Counted from the first letter of the stretch, positions 56,068 to 64,000 are shown. The stretch is DNA of 64,000 nucleotides from Olsenella sp. KGMB02461 (GCF_012584445.1 NZ_JABAHI010000008.1:186001-250000), one strand, 5' to 3'. Notes: a model not told the origin generated them from the letters alone. Made by a program: numbers and translations.

Positions 56068-57308
56068 CATCCTCTTTTGTCAGCGTGTTTGCTCCTAGAG
56101 CTGCCGAGGAACCCATTCATTCCACTCTGCAGCCTTTATGCCCTCGAATCCTCGTTTGCCTCGGTCGCTCTACCGCCTGTCTGCTGCTTGCAGCCCTTTT
56201 TGCCGCTCTCCTGTGTCCTACTGCTGCTTGGGCGCTTTCTGATCAACCCACCGTCAACGAGGCGCAAGCCTGGTGCGTCACCGATGAGACCGGCGCCATT
56301 CTGGCCTCAGCCTCTGAAGACGAGCTATTTGCGCCGGCATCCATCACCAAAGTCCTTACTGCCTGCGTGGCGCTGGACAAAGGGGTGTCTCCAGACACAG
56401 TGATAACCATTCCTCAAATGCCTGAGGAGGGTTGGGAGGCGGCTCAAAGAGCCGGTTATGCGCCAGGAACCACGGCAACTTTCAAGGATCTCTTGGCTGT
56501 GATGTTGGTCTATTCGGCCAATGACGCTGCCTATGCCATCGCCGAGTATGTGGGTGGCAGCCAAGCCGGCTTTGCTCAAATGATGAACGAGAAGGCGCAG
56601 CAAATAGGTATGACCAATTCCACATTCAAGAATCCCCATGGGCTGGAAGAGGAAGGACATCTCACCTGCGCTCGTGATCTCTGCCTTTTAGGCCGTTACG
56701 CCCTGACGCGCTACCCGCTCATAGCTAAATGGGTGCATACGCCTCAGGTGACTGTGCCTGTGAATGGACAAGATCTGACGTTTTCCAGTACGGATGAGCT
56801 CATGGGAACATACAAGCCGCTCATTGGTATCAAAACGGGCAAAGTGGAAGCGGGGTGCACCTTCTTGGGAGCAGCTCGCAAGAACAATGTGACCTTATAT
56901 ACCTGCGTCTTGGGCTGTGCTACCAGTGACGGCCGCTTTAGGGATACCCGCAATCTCATGGAATGGGCATTCGCCACCTATAAGAACATGGCAGTCACCC
57001 GTGCAGGTCAGACGATACAGACCAATCCCTTTGCCTTCAGGTTTGGCTATGAAGTGCCGGTGAGCTCTCCGATGACAACCCGGGCTATGATCTGGCCAGA
57101 CGACGTGGCGTGCTCCTATACGCGCACGCTTACTTCATCAAGCCAGCTCCTATCCAGCCAGGCAACCTGCGGAGTCGAGCAGTGGCGTCAAGGCGATCGC
57201 ATTGTCGCCGCCACCTCTTTTGAGACCGACTGGCCAAGACCTTCTTTTAGGCCCTATAGATGGACTTTCGATTGGGCAGCTCACGCAGTTGCCCGAAAGG
57301 CGGCATGA
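56064..57308 (+). CDS. D-alanyl-D-alanine carboxypeptidase (S11 family)
   Basis: A 414-residue penicillin-binding enzyme that trims the terminal D-Ala of peptidoglycan stem peptides, which also supplies the tetrapeptides used by L,D-transpeptidases. It has an N-terminal membrane or signal segment (about residues 30-57, ending AWALS), the nucleophile motif SITK in PASITKVLTA, SAN in VYSANDA, and KTG in GIKTGKVEAG. A C-terminal beta-rich domain follows, without a clear membrane anchor. It starts with GTG and is coupled to pgsA. The next gene overlaps the stop by ATGA. Confidence 0.92.
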   Translation: MTSSFVSVFAPRAAEEPIHSTLQPLCPRILVCLGRSTACLLLAALFAALLCPTAAWALSDQPTVNEAQAWCVTDETGAILASASEDELFAPASITKVLTACVALDKGVSPDTVITIPQMPEEGWEAAQRAGYAPGTTATFKDLLAVMLVYSANDAAYAIAEYVGGSQAGFAQMMNEKAQQIGMTNSTFKNPHGLEEEGHLTCARDLCLLGRYALTRYPLIAKWVHTPQVTVPVNGQDLTFSSTDELMGTYKPLIGIKTGKVEAGCTFLGAARKNNVTLYTCVLGCATSDGRFRDTRNLMEWAFATYKNMAVTRAGQTIQTNPFAFRFGYEVPVSSPMTTRAMIWPDDVACSYTRTLTSSSQLLSSQATCGVEQWRQGDRIVAATSFETDWPRPSFRPYRWTFDWAAHAVARKAA

Positions 57309-58207
57309 CTCCTATGAGCGACAAGTCTGATTCTCAGGGTAAAAGCGGCGTTCTCTCTCAAGAGCATGCCTTGTTAGGTGCGACCCTTGAGCCTGCAGCC
57401 AACGGCTATCTCGAGGCCTCCTACTATGGCGACGGTTCTCAAGAACCTGAGGTCTTCAATCAGGGAGCAGCCCTTTGCGATGTGGGTAGCCTGGTTTCCA
57501 CTTGCATTTCTGGCAAGGAGGCTGCGGCTTTTGTATCGGCGGTCTTCACAGGCCCCGTACCCTTTGCAGGGCAACTGGTCTGCTCGCTCGCGCTCACCGG
57601 AACGGGCACTGTGGTGTCTCCTGCGTTGGTAGCAGGCATCGGCCCTCAAGACTTTTGTATCTGGGCGCCCGCAGAGACCGCAGAGGGCTTGGACTCTTGG
57701 CTTCATGGCATTGCCGCCATTGAGCAAGATGGGAAAGCCCCTTTTGCATCGGTCGCCTTTGAGCCTGGAGCGCCGTTTTCTACCATGTTGGCCATGGTGG
57801 GACCACAGGCACCTCAAGTCTTAGAAGATTATCTGGCAGAGGGCGTAAAGCTTCCTGCTCCTGGTACGTTGGGCAACATCTCCCTCGATGCCATCGACAC
57901 CGTCATGCTCCATCCGAAGGTTCCCGGCGCCTCCCAGAAAGACCCACACAATCACGCCTACCTTATGGTGATCCCCAATCAAAAAGTTACGGTACTTTGG
58001 CGCAGCTTCTTGTCCTTTGATAGCGTGACACCGGTAGGCACCTCGGCGTTCTGGGGATGGATCCAAGAAAAGTGCCCAGGTATCGTAGACCTTCTGGATG
58101 AGCCCACCAAGCCCCAGACTCCTCAAGGCCTGCATTTGAAAGATTGGCTCAGGCCCACAGACGATTTCATAGGGGCTCGCGCGCTGGCCAAGGGACAAAC
58201 CCCATAG
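57305..58207 (+). CDS. GcvT/YgfZ-like folate-binding fold protein
   Basis: A 300-residue protein related in pattern to aminomethyltransferases and YgfZ: ALCDVGSLVSTCISGKEAAAF resembles the start of the GcvT fold (where DVSHMG is usual), and the C-terminal third ends with a globular region. There is no other glycine-cleavage gene nearby, so a YgfZ-type iron-sulfur or other role is as likely as glycine cleavage. I prefer the ATG at 57305, which overlaps the preceding stop (ATGA); an ATG at 57314 is possible. The usual GcvT catalytic aspartate cannot be placed. Function uncertain. Confidence 0.5.
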   Translation: MTPMSDKSDSQGKSGVLSQEHALLGATLEPAANGYLEASYYGDGSQEPEVFNQGAALCDVGSLVSTCISGKEAAAFVSAVFTGPVPFAGQLVCSLALTGTGTVVSPALVAGIGPQDFCIWAPAETAEGLDSWLHGIAAIEQDGKAPFASVAFEPGAPFSTMLAMVGPQAPQVLEDYLAEGVKLPAPGTLGNISLDAIDTVMLHPKVPGASQKDPHNHAYLMVIPNQKVTVLWRSFLSFDSVTPVGTSAFWGWIQEKCPGIVDLLDEPTKPQTPQGLHLKDWLRPTDDFIGARALAKGQTP

Positions 58208-58249
58208 GCCAAACCTGAGGTTCGCGTAAGAGATAGGGGAGACTTTGCT

Positions 58250-59452
58250 ATGACCTACGATTTCACCACGGTGCAAAACAGGCGAGGACAGGGTTCTTCC
58301 AAATGGCAGGCGATGGACGAGGCTGCACCTCATCACGGCCCTGAGGCGGTACCCTTCTCGGTAGCAGATATGGAATTTGCTACGGCGCCAGAGATTGTGG
58401 CGGCCCTGCATGAGCTCTGCGATTCGGCAATCTTGGGATATACGATGCCTACCTCCAGCTACCTGGATGCCGTATGTGAATGGCAGCGCCAGCGCCACAG
58501 CTGGGATGTGGACCCTTCTTGGATCGTCACTTCACCAGGCGTGGTGCCTGCTTTGGGTTATGGCATCGAGGCCGCAACGGCCCCGGGCGATCAGGTGGTC
58601 ATCCAGCCGCCGGTCTACTATCCCTTTAGCGAGGTCATCGAGCAAACTGACAGAAAGATTGCGCGAAATCCTCTGCGTCTCACTCAGGCTGGTTATCAGC
58701 TGGATCTGGAAGGATTTGAAGCTCTCTGCAAAGATCCGGCCACTACGGCATTCATCCTCTGCAACCCCCACAATCCTGTGGGTCGCGTATGGAGCCGAGA
58801 AGAACTTGCCTCCATGGCAGATATCTGCGCGGCTCACGGGGTGACTGTCATTGCTGATGAGATCCATGGCGACCTTATACTCGAAGGCTACGAGCATTTT
58901 TGTTTTGGCAGGCTGTTGGAGAAGCGGCCTGCCCTAAAAGCCATCGTGTGCACGGCACCTTCTAAAACCTTCAACCTCGCAGGGCTTCAATGCTCCAATA
59001 TCTTTCTCCCGGATCAAGAGCTTAGAGAGCGCTTTGCGGCAGCTGCTAAGAATGCTGGTGTGTGGAATCTCAACTGCTTTGCCTATCGGGCCTGCGAGGC
59101 AGCCTATAGACAAGGATCTCCTTGGCTCCACGAGCTTCTTCAGGTGATTCAGCGCAACTATGAGCTGGTAAAAGGGCATATGACCAGTTCTTGGCCAAAA
59201 AGCTGGGTGGCGCCCCTGGAAGGTACCTATCTTGCATGGATAGACCTTAGGTTTACAGACGCTACTGCCCAAGAGCTCGAACAAGCCATGGAGGCGCACG
59301 ACCTCTTCTTTGATGAAGGTGCTATCTTTGGCCGCGAGGGAGAGGGGTTCGAGCGCTGGAATCTTGCATGTCCCACTTCGCTTATTCAAGAGGCGCTTCC
59401 TCGATTGGACGCAGCCCTTCGCGATCTTTGCGCTTGTGGCACTCTCTCTTAA
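58250..59452 (+). CDS. MalY/PatB-family PLP-dependent C-S lyase
   Basis: The 400-residue enzyme is a fold-type I aminotransferase relative of the MalY/PatB group, which split cystathionine or cysteine conjugates to give homocysteine or sulfide with pyruvate and ammonia. FTTVQNRRGQGSSKW at the N-terminus is characteristic, PVYYPF and NPHNPVGRVW follow, and the PLP lysine is in SKTFNLAGLQ (about residue 240). RidA-encoding sequence follows after 68 bp, which is functionally sensible because RidA clears the enamine products of PLP lyases. The start ATG follows AGGGGAG. Confidence 0.9.
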   Translation: MTYDFTTVQNRRGQGSSKWQAMDEAAPHHGPEAVPFSVADMEFATAPEIVAALHELCDSAILGYTMPTSSYLDAVCEWQRQRHSWDVDPSWIVTSPGVVPALGYGIEAATAPGDQVVIQPPVYYPFSEVIEQTDRKIARNPLRLTQAGYQLDLEGFEALCKDPATTAFILCNPHNPVGRVWSREELASMADICAAHGVTVIADEIHGDLILEGYEHFCFGRLLEKRPALKAIVCTAPSKTFNLAGLQCSNIFLPDQELRERFAAAAKNAGVWNLNCFAYRACEAAYRQGSPWLHELLQVIQRNYELVKGHMTSSWPKSWVAPLEGTYLAWIDLRFTDATAQELEQAMEAHDLFFDEGAIFGREGEGFERWNLACPTSLIQEALPRLDAALRDLCACGTLS

Positions 59453-59520
59453 GCTGTGAGCTGCGTTTCAAATCCTCGCCGAGTTCTTAAGAGGATCATT
59501 ATATTTTAAGGAGTTGATCT

Positions 59521-59895
59521 ATGTACTCGTTGAGCAGTCCAAACGCGCCTCAGCCCTCGGGCCCCTTCTCTCAAGGCTCTTCGGCAGCGCGCTATGTCTT
59601 TATCTCTGGTCAGCTTCCTATCACCGCAGAGGGCCAAAAGCTCACAGAGGCTTCCATTGGCTCGCAAACGGTGCAGGTGATCAAGAACATCGAGGCCATT
59701 CTGGCAGACGTCGGCCTCACCATCTCTGACGTGTGCAAAACCACCGTTTACCTGGCAGATCTCTCAGATTTAGCCGCAGTGGACGAGGTCTATTCCGAGC
59801 GCTTTGAAAAGCCTTATCCAGCCCGTTCGGTGCTTGAGGTGTCCCGATTGCCCCATGGAGCGCGCATTCAGATGGAAGCTGTGGCCTGTAGATAA
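59521..59895 (+). CDS. ridA: RidA/YjgF-type enamine deaminase
   Basis: The 124-residue protein hydrolyses reactive 2-aminoacrylate and related enamines produced by PLP enzymes. The conserved regions SSPNAPQPSGPFSQG (start), FISGQLPI, CKTTVYLADL and PARSVLEVSRLPHGA with its arginine are present, along with the C-terminal IQMEAVAC. AAGGAG lies 9 nt upstream. The gene is directly downstream of the PLP C-S lyase gene, which is a likely source of its substrate. Confidence 0.93.
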   Translation: MYSLSSPNAPQPSGPFSQGSSAARYVFISGQLPITAEGQKLTEASIGSQTVQVIKNIEAILADVGLTISDVCKTTVYLADLSDLAAVDEVYSERFEKPYPARSVLEVSRLPHGARIQMEAVACR

Positions 59896-59912
59896 ACTAT
59901 ATATACATACAT

Positions 59913-59952
59913 AGAGCCAATGTCTGATGAGAGATACCAGGCATGGGGCTCT
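59913..59952 (+). terminator. weak imperfect hairpin after ridA
   Basis: Arms AGAGCC (59913-59918) and GGCTCT (59947-59952) with shorter inner pairs lie between ridA and the FHA gene. TACAAT at 59961-59966 right after it is a possible -10 for the FHA gene. Confidence 0.3.
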
Positions 59953-59999
59953 TGGTGCGTTACAATGGAGATTCACAAGGTCACAGCTAGGAGGCTTCG

Positions 60000-60416
60000 A
60001 TGTCAGACACCCCCCAATCTAACGACGCCACCAGCATCTTTCGTATGCCCTCTACAGATGCCACGGTTCCTGATCTCATGGGCTCCCAGCGTCTGTCTAA
60101 CCCTACGCTCTCCATCGTAAAGGGGCCTCATACCGGCACTACGTTTGTGCTTGACACGCCAGAGATCACCATTGGCCGCGATCCTTCCAACAGCGTCTTT
60201 TTAAACGACATGACGGTATCTCGCCACCATGCCAAGATGCATCTTGTTCCGGGAGCCAACTCCATCGAGGATCTAGGCTCTCTTAACGGCACCTGGGTCG
60301 ACGGCGCCATTATCAATCGCGCCATGTTGGAAGATGGCTCCACCATTCAGGTGGGCACATTCCGCATGATCTTCCATACCACTCAAAACACCAGCCGTAT
60401 CCCTGTGGAAGCCTAA
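60000..60416 (+). CDS. FHA-domain protein, GarA/OdhI-like
   Basis: A 138-residue cytoplasmic protein with one FHA domain (about residues 40-130: ITIGRDPSNSVFL, TVSRHHA, GSLNGTWV), which binds phosphothreonine. The N-terminal tail includes ATSIFR at residues 10-15, resembling the ETTSVFR phospho-switch of GarA and OdhI, in which a phosphorylated Thr folds back onto the FHA domain. GarA and OdhI control 2-oxoglutarate metabolism after phosphorylation by PknB or PknG; no kinase gene is seen here. A MerR regulator gene begins 4 nt after the stop, as in mycobacteria and corynebacteria. The start follows AGGAGG. Confidence 0.85.
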   Translation: MSDTPQSNDATSIFRMPSTDATVPDLMGSQRLSNPTLSIVKGPHTGTTFVLDTPEITIGRDPSNSVFLNDMTVSRHHAKMHLVPGANSIEDLGSLNGTWVDGAIINRAMLEDGSTIQVGTFRMIFHTTQNTSRIPVEA

Positions 60417-60420
60417 GTCT

Positions 60421-61146
60421 ATGGCAGATGCCGGATACCTCACCATAGGCAAGGTGGTCAAGCGCCTGCAGGCAGAATACCCGGATCTCTCGGTTTCCAA
60501 GGTGCGCTACCTGGAAGACGAGGGCTTGCTCACACCCTCTCGCACCCCTGGTGGCTATAGGCTCTACAGCTCTAAAGACATTAAGCGTCTAGAGACCATC
60601 CTCTACCTGCAAAAACACAGGTTTTTGCCCCTCTCCGTGATTCGCGAGGAGCTGGATGGCAATGGCGAGGACTCTGCGGCAGCCTTGGCCAACGACTATC
60701 CTGAAGCCACTGTGGACGATGAGGAAGTGCGCAACTCGCTGCACCCTCTCGAGAATATGCCAGAGCTTTTGGGTGTTTCCATCGCTTTCGTGCGCGATCT
60801 GGCAAACATCGGCATCGTGGATCTCAAACGCAGCCCTCGTGGCCGCGAGTTGGTGGACGGGCGCGATTTCCCGCTCATCCGCACTGCAGATTCCCTAAAG
60901 CGTTTTGGCATCGAACCTCGCAACCTGCGCCAGTATGTCAATGCTGCAAACCGCGAGACTACCATGTTCGAGCAGGCTCTCTCTGTCATGGGACCACGTC
61001 AAGGCGAGTTCACCGCCGAGCAACGCGCCTCCTACAAACAGGCCTTTGAACAGCTGCTTTCCCTTACCAATGCCATAAGGGACGATCTCATCCGCAGGAA
61101 TTTTCGCCAGGAGCTCGCAGCCATCTCAGACACCCAGGAATCCTAG
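60421..61146 (+). CDS. MerR-family transcriptional regulator (FtsR-like by context)
   Basis: A 241-residue MerR-type regulator. The winged helix-turn-helix occupies about residues 5-75 (YLTIGKVV, VRYLEDEGLLTPSRTPGGYRLYS), followed by a second similar DNA-binding-like segment and a helical C-terminal region with no cysteine cluster typical of metal-sensing MerR. Its position beside an FHA gene resembles the pair of a GarA/OdhI-type gene and a MerR regulator that, in Corynebacterium, acts on ftsZ (FtsR). That functional transfer is inference. Start ATG at 60421, 4 nt after the FHA stop, so the genes are cotranscribed. Confidence 0.88.
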   Translation: MADAGYLTIGKVVKRLQAEYPDLSVSKVRYLEDEGLLTPSRTPGGYRLYSSKDIKRLETILYLQKHRFLPLSVIREELDGNGEDSAAALANDYPEATVDDEEVRNSLHPLENMPELLGVSIAFVRDLANIGIVDLKRSPRGRELVDGRDFPLIRTADSLKRFGIEPRNLRQYVNAANRETTMFEQALSVMGPRQGEFTAEQRASYKQAFEQLLSLTNAIRDDLIRRNFRQELAAISDTQES

Positions 61147-61191
61147 TGCTTCTTGGTTGTCCCATGGAAGGTATACCGCCCTCTAATCCCA

Positions 61192-61221
61192 AGGACAAAG
61201 CCCGGTTCTAAGGCGTACTAT
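61192..61221 (+). promoter_or_regulatory. candidate apt promoter
   Basis: AGGACA (61192-61197) and TACTAT (61216-61221) are 18 bp apart, about 110 bp before apt. Weak but the best pair in this gap. Confidence 0.3.
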
Positions 61222-61333
61222 TTTATGGGCACTCACTCGTAAGCGCCTTTTGAGAGCGCGCCCCAGTGCTCGTTTTGTCCTCTGCAACAGTCCCTGCCCG
61301 GCCTGCTGCCCTTTACAAGGAGAAGCCACTGCC

Positions 61334-61867
61334 ATGAGCAATTTCGCCTACACCGACCTTGTGGTCGACATTCCCGATTACCCGGAGCCTGGCGTCATCT
61401 TCAAAGACATTACCCCTCTGATCGCAGACCCCCAGGGCTTCTCCGCTGTCATCGATGGGCTGGCCGAGCACTTCATGGGCCTAGGCATCACCAAAGTGGT
61501 GGGTGCTGAGGCTCGCGGCTTTTTGGTTGGCGCTCCTGTGGCCTATCGTCTGGCCGCAGGCTTCGTCCCTGCCCGCAAGCCTGGAAAACTCCCCCGCGAC
61601 GTTATCTCTCAGGCTTACGCGCTGGAGTACGGCACCGATGAGATCCAGATCCACGCAGACGCCCTCTCTCCAGATGATCGCGTCCTCATCATCGACGACC
61701 TGGTAGCCACTGGTGGCACCGCCGTTGCCTGCGCCCAGCTGGTGGAGAAGGCCGGCGCCAAGGTCATTGGCTTTGGTTTTGCTCTCGAGCTGGCCTATCT
61801 CAATCCTCGCGACGTCATCTCCCAGCACTTTGACCAGGAAGTCTACTCCCTCATCACCGTGGAGTAG
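61334..61867 (+). CDS. apt: adenine phosphoribosyltransferase
   Basis: Apt salvages adenine to AMP with PRPP. The 177-residue protein has the expected IPDYPEPGVIFKDITPL start, the GAEARGFLVGAPVAY segment and the PRPP loop VLIIDDLVATGGTAVA. The ATG at 61334 is supported by AAGGAGAAG about 12 nt upstream; an in-frame start at 61250 would be longer than the family. It stands alone, with two hairpins downstream. Confidence 0.95.
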   Translation: MSNFAYTDLVVDIPDYPEPGVIFKDITPLIADPQGFSAVIDGLAEHFMGLGITKVVGAEARGFLVGAPVAYRLAAGFVPARKPGKLPRDVISQAYALEYGTDEIQIHADALSPDDRVLIIDDLVATGGTAVACAQLVEKAGAKVIGFGFALELAYLNPRDVISQHFDQEVYSLITVE

Positions 61868-61901
61868 TTCAACTCGCTGCAACCTTCCGCATCACGCAAG
61901 G

Positions 61902-61953
61902 CCCCCCCACATGCTACGGCTCTTGAGCCTAAGGTGTGGAGGGGGTCTCTTTG
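61902..61953 (+). terminator. apt terminator with nested hairpins
   Basis: The outer stem pairs CCCC-C-CACA (from 61902) with TGTGG-A-GGGG (to 61944), with one mismatch. It encloses GGCTC-TT-GAGCC. TCTCTTTG follows. Confidence 0.7.
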
Positions 61954-61986
61954 TTACCCGTGAAACAAAGGGAGTGAGAGGGGAAG

Positions 61987-62015
61987 AGTTTCTCGGCATC
62001 AAATGCCGAGAAACT
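61987..62015. terminator. perfect 13-bp hairpin between apt and the AI-2E gene
   Basis: AGTTTCTCGGCAT (61987-61999) and ATGCCGAGAAACT (62003-62015) leave a 3-nt loop (CAA). It is well placed as a terminator for the minus-strand gene ending at 62051, though without a strong T tract. Confidence 0.6.
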
Positions 62016-62050
62016 CGGCCGCCCAAGGTCTGAGCCTGTGGCTCAATGGA

Positions 62051-63148
62051 TCACTGGGGTGAGGTGGTGGCGCAGGGTGGGCGTCGGAGCTCTTGGCGTA
62101 CAAGTCGGTACACCACGGCGGTAAGCGGTACAGCAAAGATCATGCCTAGCACGCCGCCAACTCCGCCACCCAAGATCACTGCGGCTAAAACCCAGATGCC
62201 GGGAAGATCGATGGAAGTGCCCACCACACGGGGGTAGATGAGGTTGCCTTCCACCTGCTGCAAAACCACTAGGTACGCCAAGAAGAAAAGAGCCTGGAGA
62301 GGGCTTTGGGTGAGGATGAGCAAGAATCCCACCAAACCGCCGATGAAGGCGCCAAAGACGGGGATGAGCGCAGTAAAGCCCACTACTACACCGGTCATTC
62401 CCGCATAGGGAAGGCCAAGGATGGCCATGCCAAGAGCGCAGAGGACTCCTAAGATGACGGCCTCGGTGCACTGGCCTACCACAAAGCCGCGAAAGCAGGA
62501 ATTGGCCACAGAGCAGATCTCAAGGAAGCGCACATCTGCTTTAGCGGGGAGCCAGTGGGCCAGGAGCCGCTTGGATTGCTCCAGGAGTTGCTCTTTGGAA
62601 AGCAGCAGATAGATGGCGAAGAAGAGTCCAATGATCCAATTGAGCGTGGTGTTCACTACCGTGCTTAGGAAAGTTGCGGTAAAGCCAAGGAGGGCATCGG
62701 CGCTCTGGGGCGTGAAGGAGTTAAAAAGACGATCCATCTGATTGGAGAGGTCGTTCATAGAGCCAAGATTGATGAAGCCTGTGCTGTTAATTTGGGCGAT
62801 CAGCGACTCCAAGGTGGAAGGCAGTTGGGTCACAAGCATCTGGATGCACCTGATGAGCTCGGGAAACACCAGCTGACCAAGGAATACAAAGAGGGCAATG
62901 ACAGTGAGGATAGAGGCTGCAAGGCAGAGGCCTCGTTTGCCGCGGCGATGCCCTTTGGGCCAAAGCCCTTCATAGAAAGCCATGAGGATATTGAGTACGT
63001 AGGCAATGGCGCATCCCAAGAAGAGCGGGATGGCCGCAGCGAGCACCATGCCCAGCCAGCCCACCAAAAGGTCCAAATAGTGAATAGCAAGGTAGAGCAA
63101 GAAGCAGGCGATGCCCACCCTGCGTAAGGTCTTCCAGCTCAGATCCAC
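62051..63148 (-). CDS. AI-2E family (YdiK/PerM-type) transporter
   Basis: A 365-residue membrane protein with about eight hydrophobic segments and the family pattern: an N-terminal helix pair, a hydrophilic stretch after about residue 100, then FRGFVVGQCTEAVILGVLCALGM and the C-terminal GFTALIPVFGAFIGG and YPRVVGTSIDLPGIWV. Although named after autoinducer export, members more often seem to be antiporters or efflux proteins, so substrate is unknown. It starts with GTG at 63148, 6 nt after AGAGGA on its strand. It is monocistronic, convergent with apt. Confidence 0.88.
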   Translation of the reverse strand: MDLSWKTLRRVGIACFLLYLAIHYLDLLVGWLGMVLAAAIPLFLGCAIAYVLNILMAFYEGLWPKGHRRGKRGLCLAASILTVIALFVFLGQLVFPELIRCIQMLVTQLPSTLESLIAQINSTGFINLGSMNDLSNQMDRLFNSFTPQSADALLGFTATFLSTVVNTTLNWIIGLFFAIYLLLSKEQLLEQSKRLLAHWLPAKADVRFLEICSVANSCFRGFVVGQCTEAVILGVLCALGMAILGLPYAGMTGVVVGFTALIPVFGAFIGGLVGFLLILTQSPLQALFFLAYLVVLQQVEGNLIYPRVVGTSIDLPGIWVLAAVILGGGVGGVLGMIFAVPLTAVVYRLVRQELRRPPCATTSPQ

Positions 63149-63262
63149 AGAAGTCCTCTTTCAATGAGCGCTGCCCGCAAGGCGGCAGCTAAAGGTCGAA
63201 ATGCACGTGGCGCAAAGAGCGCGCAAGCATAAAGACTACCCGACCCCTTTGCTCTTCATGAG

Positions 63263-63289
63263 AAATCCCCCAGCTGGGCCAGGGGATTT
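63263..63289. terminator. hairpin downstream of the gldA-like gene
   Basis: AAATCCCC (63263-63270) and GGGGATTT (63282-63289) pair over 8 bp. It lies after the end of the minus-strand gldA-like gene. Confidence 0.5.
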
Positions 63290-63350
63290 AGGGTAGGGGA
63301 GAGTCGATGTGAAAGCGCAAAGCCTACTTTAGGAGGCAACCTTTAGGCGA

Positions 63351-64000
63351 TTAGTCCTCTAGGAAAGCGTGGCCTAGGGCGTCGGCTTGGAACATGGCAG
63401 CGGTGAGCTGCTCGGGGGTCACGTCGCCTGCAAAATTGTGGATGGACTCGCCAGGGACGCAGGCCTTCTGGGCAGCGACGGCTACATGGCTAGGATCGGC
63501 GATGTTGATGGCCTCAAGGGTCAGAGGCAGATCCACAGAGTCCATGAACTCCATGACCTCGGCAAGCTCCTCGTCGGGAGCATCCTCTAGCACCAGCTGC
63601 ACCAGGGTGCCAAAGGCCACGATGTTGCCGTGGGGGATAGACTCGCACTCCTCCAGAGCAGTGGTGCCGTTGTAGACGGAGTGCGCGACGCAGAGGCCGG
63701 CATTGTCGGCGCCTACGCCAGAGAGGTAGATGTTTGCCTCGATGCAGGACTCCAGGGCCGGAACCATCACACCCTTCTCGGCAGCCACCTTGGCGCGGAA
63801 CCCGTCCTTGAACAGGGTGTCGCGGCAGAGGGTGCAAAGGGCCATGGCAGAGAGGGTGACCTCGGTGTTTTCCAGAGAAAGGCTCTTGGTGCGCTGGCAG
63901 GCGCGGGCCTCGTAGTAGGTGCCCAGGGCATCGCCCATACCGGCCACCAGGAACTTCACGGGGGCGCCCATGATGATGGTGCTGTCAACAATCACCACGT
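63351..64000 (-). CDS. gldA: glycerol dehydrogenase, C-terminal part (partial)
   Basis: An iron/zinc alcohol dehydrogenase-like enzyme that oxidises glycerol to dihydroxyacetone with NAD+. The right window edge cuts off the N-terminus, leaving about 216 residues. The retained part carries VIVDSTIIMGAP, GMGDALGTYYEARAC with its metal-binding aspartate, HSVYNGTTALEE and HGNIVAFGTLVQLVLED, in which the histidines are metal ligands. The usual family length is near 365 residues, so about 150 are missing. Confidence 0.9.
   Translation of the reverse strand, partial: VVIVDSTIIMGAPVKFLVAGMGDALGTYYEARACQRTKSLSLENTEVTLSAMALCTLCRDTLFKDGFRAKVAAEKGVMVPALESCIEANIYLSGVGADNAGLCVAHSVYNGTTALEECESIPHGNIVAFGTLVQLVLEDAPDEELAEVMEFMDSVDLPLTLEAINIADPSHVAVAAQKACVPGESIHNFAGDVTPEQLTAAMFQADALGHAFLED

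Overview
The window looks like a chromosomal segment of a moderately GC-rich, low-redundancy Gram-positive actinobacterium, most likely of the class Coriobacteriia (Olsenella/Atopobium/Collinsella-like). Actinobacterial signs are the small helix-rich integration host factor next to gmk and rpoZ, and an FHA-domain gene followed by a MerR gene. Anaerobe or firmicute-like signs are a class III fructose-1,6-bisphosphatase, a PyrK/PyrD (type 1B) dihydroorotate dehydrogenase, LPXTG surface protein genes, and strong AGGAGG-type ribosome binding sites with many GTG and some TTG starts. The genus is an inference from gene content only.

Layout. 1-2.0 kb: the end of an LPXTG wall-anchored protein gene, coupled to a secreted cysteine-rich protein gene. 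2.1-8.8 kb: an L,D-transpeptidase, a SpoU-type RNA methyltransferase, ftsH and fbp. 9-14.8 kb: ileS-lspA-rluD and a processive membrane glycosyltransferase. 14.8-19.1 kb: an unusual IMP dehydrogenase and leuS. 19-32 kb: a zinc-ribbon/PASTA membrane protein, then the rimP-nusA-infB-rbfA-nrnA-truB-ribF translation and cofactor operon, dnaG, rpoD and tRNA-Asn. 32.5-42.2 kb: a Wzm/Wzt-type polysaccharide exporter with three glycosyltransferases, interrupted by an FbpABC-like ABC importer. 42.2-48.3 kb: a complete pyrRBCKDFE operon behind a leader attenuator (carAB are not here). 48.4-50.9 kb: mihF-gmk-rpoZ-thiI. 51-59.5 kb: comEA-comEC-holA-pgsA, a D,D-carboxypeptidase, a GcvT/YgfZ-like protein and a PatB-type C-S lyase. 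59.5-64 kb: ridA, FHA, MerR, apt, an AI-2E family membrane protein, and a partial glycerol dehydrogenase.

How it fits together. Most of the window is housekeeping: translation (ileS, leuS, infB, nusA, rbfA, truB, tRNA), transcription (rpoD, rpoZ, nusA), replication (dnaG, holA), nucleotide synthesis (pyr, guaB, gmk, apt) and envelope assembly (L,D-transpeptidase, D,D-carboxypeptidase, lipoprotein signal peptidase, polysaccharide export). A recurring theme is a GC-rich hairpin, usually with a T tract, placed just before the Shine-Dalgarno sequence of a gene (leuS, rimP, rbfA, pyrR, pyrK), which suggests frequent attenuation or differential expression by hairpins.

The items most worth a second look are the IMP dehydrogenase, which matches the Tritrichomonas foetus enzyme even in residue numbering; the FHA protein, which keeps a GarA/OdhI-like phospho-switch motif; the truncated-in-window LPXTG gene; and the hairpin-before-gene pattern. 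I did not find a CRISPR array, an insertion sequence, an rRNA operon or a clear prophage. No wholly new multi-gene system is evident.
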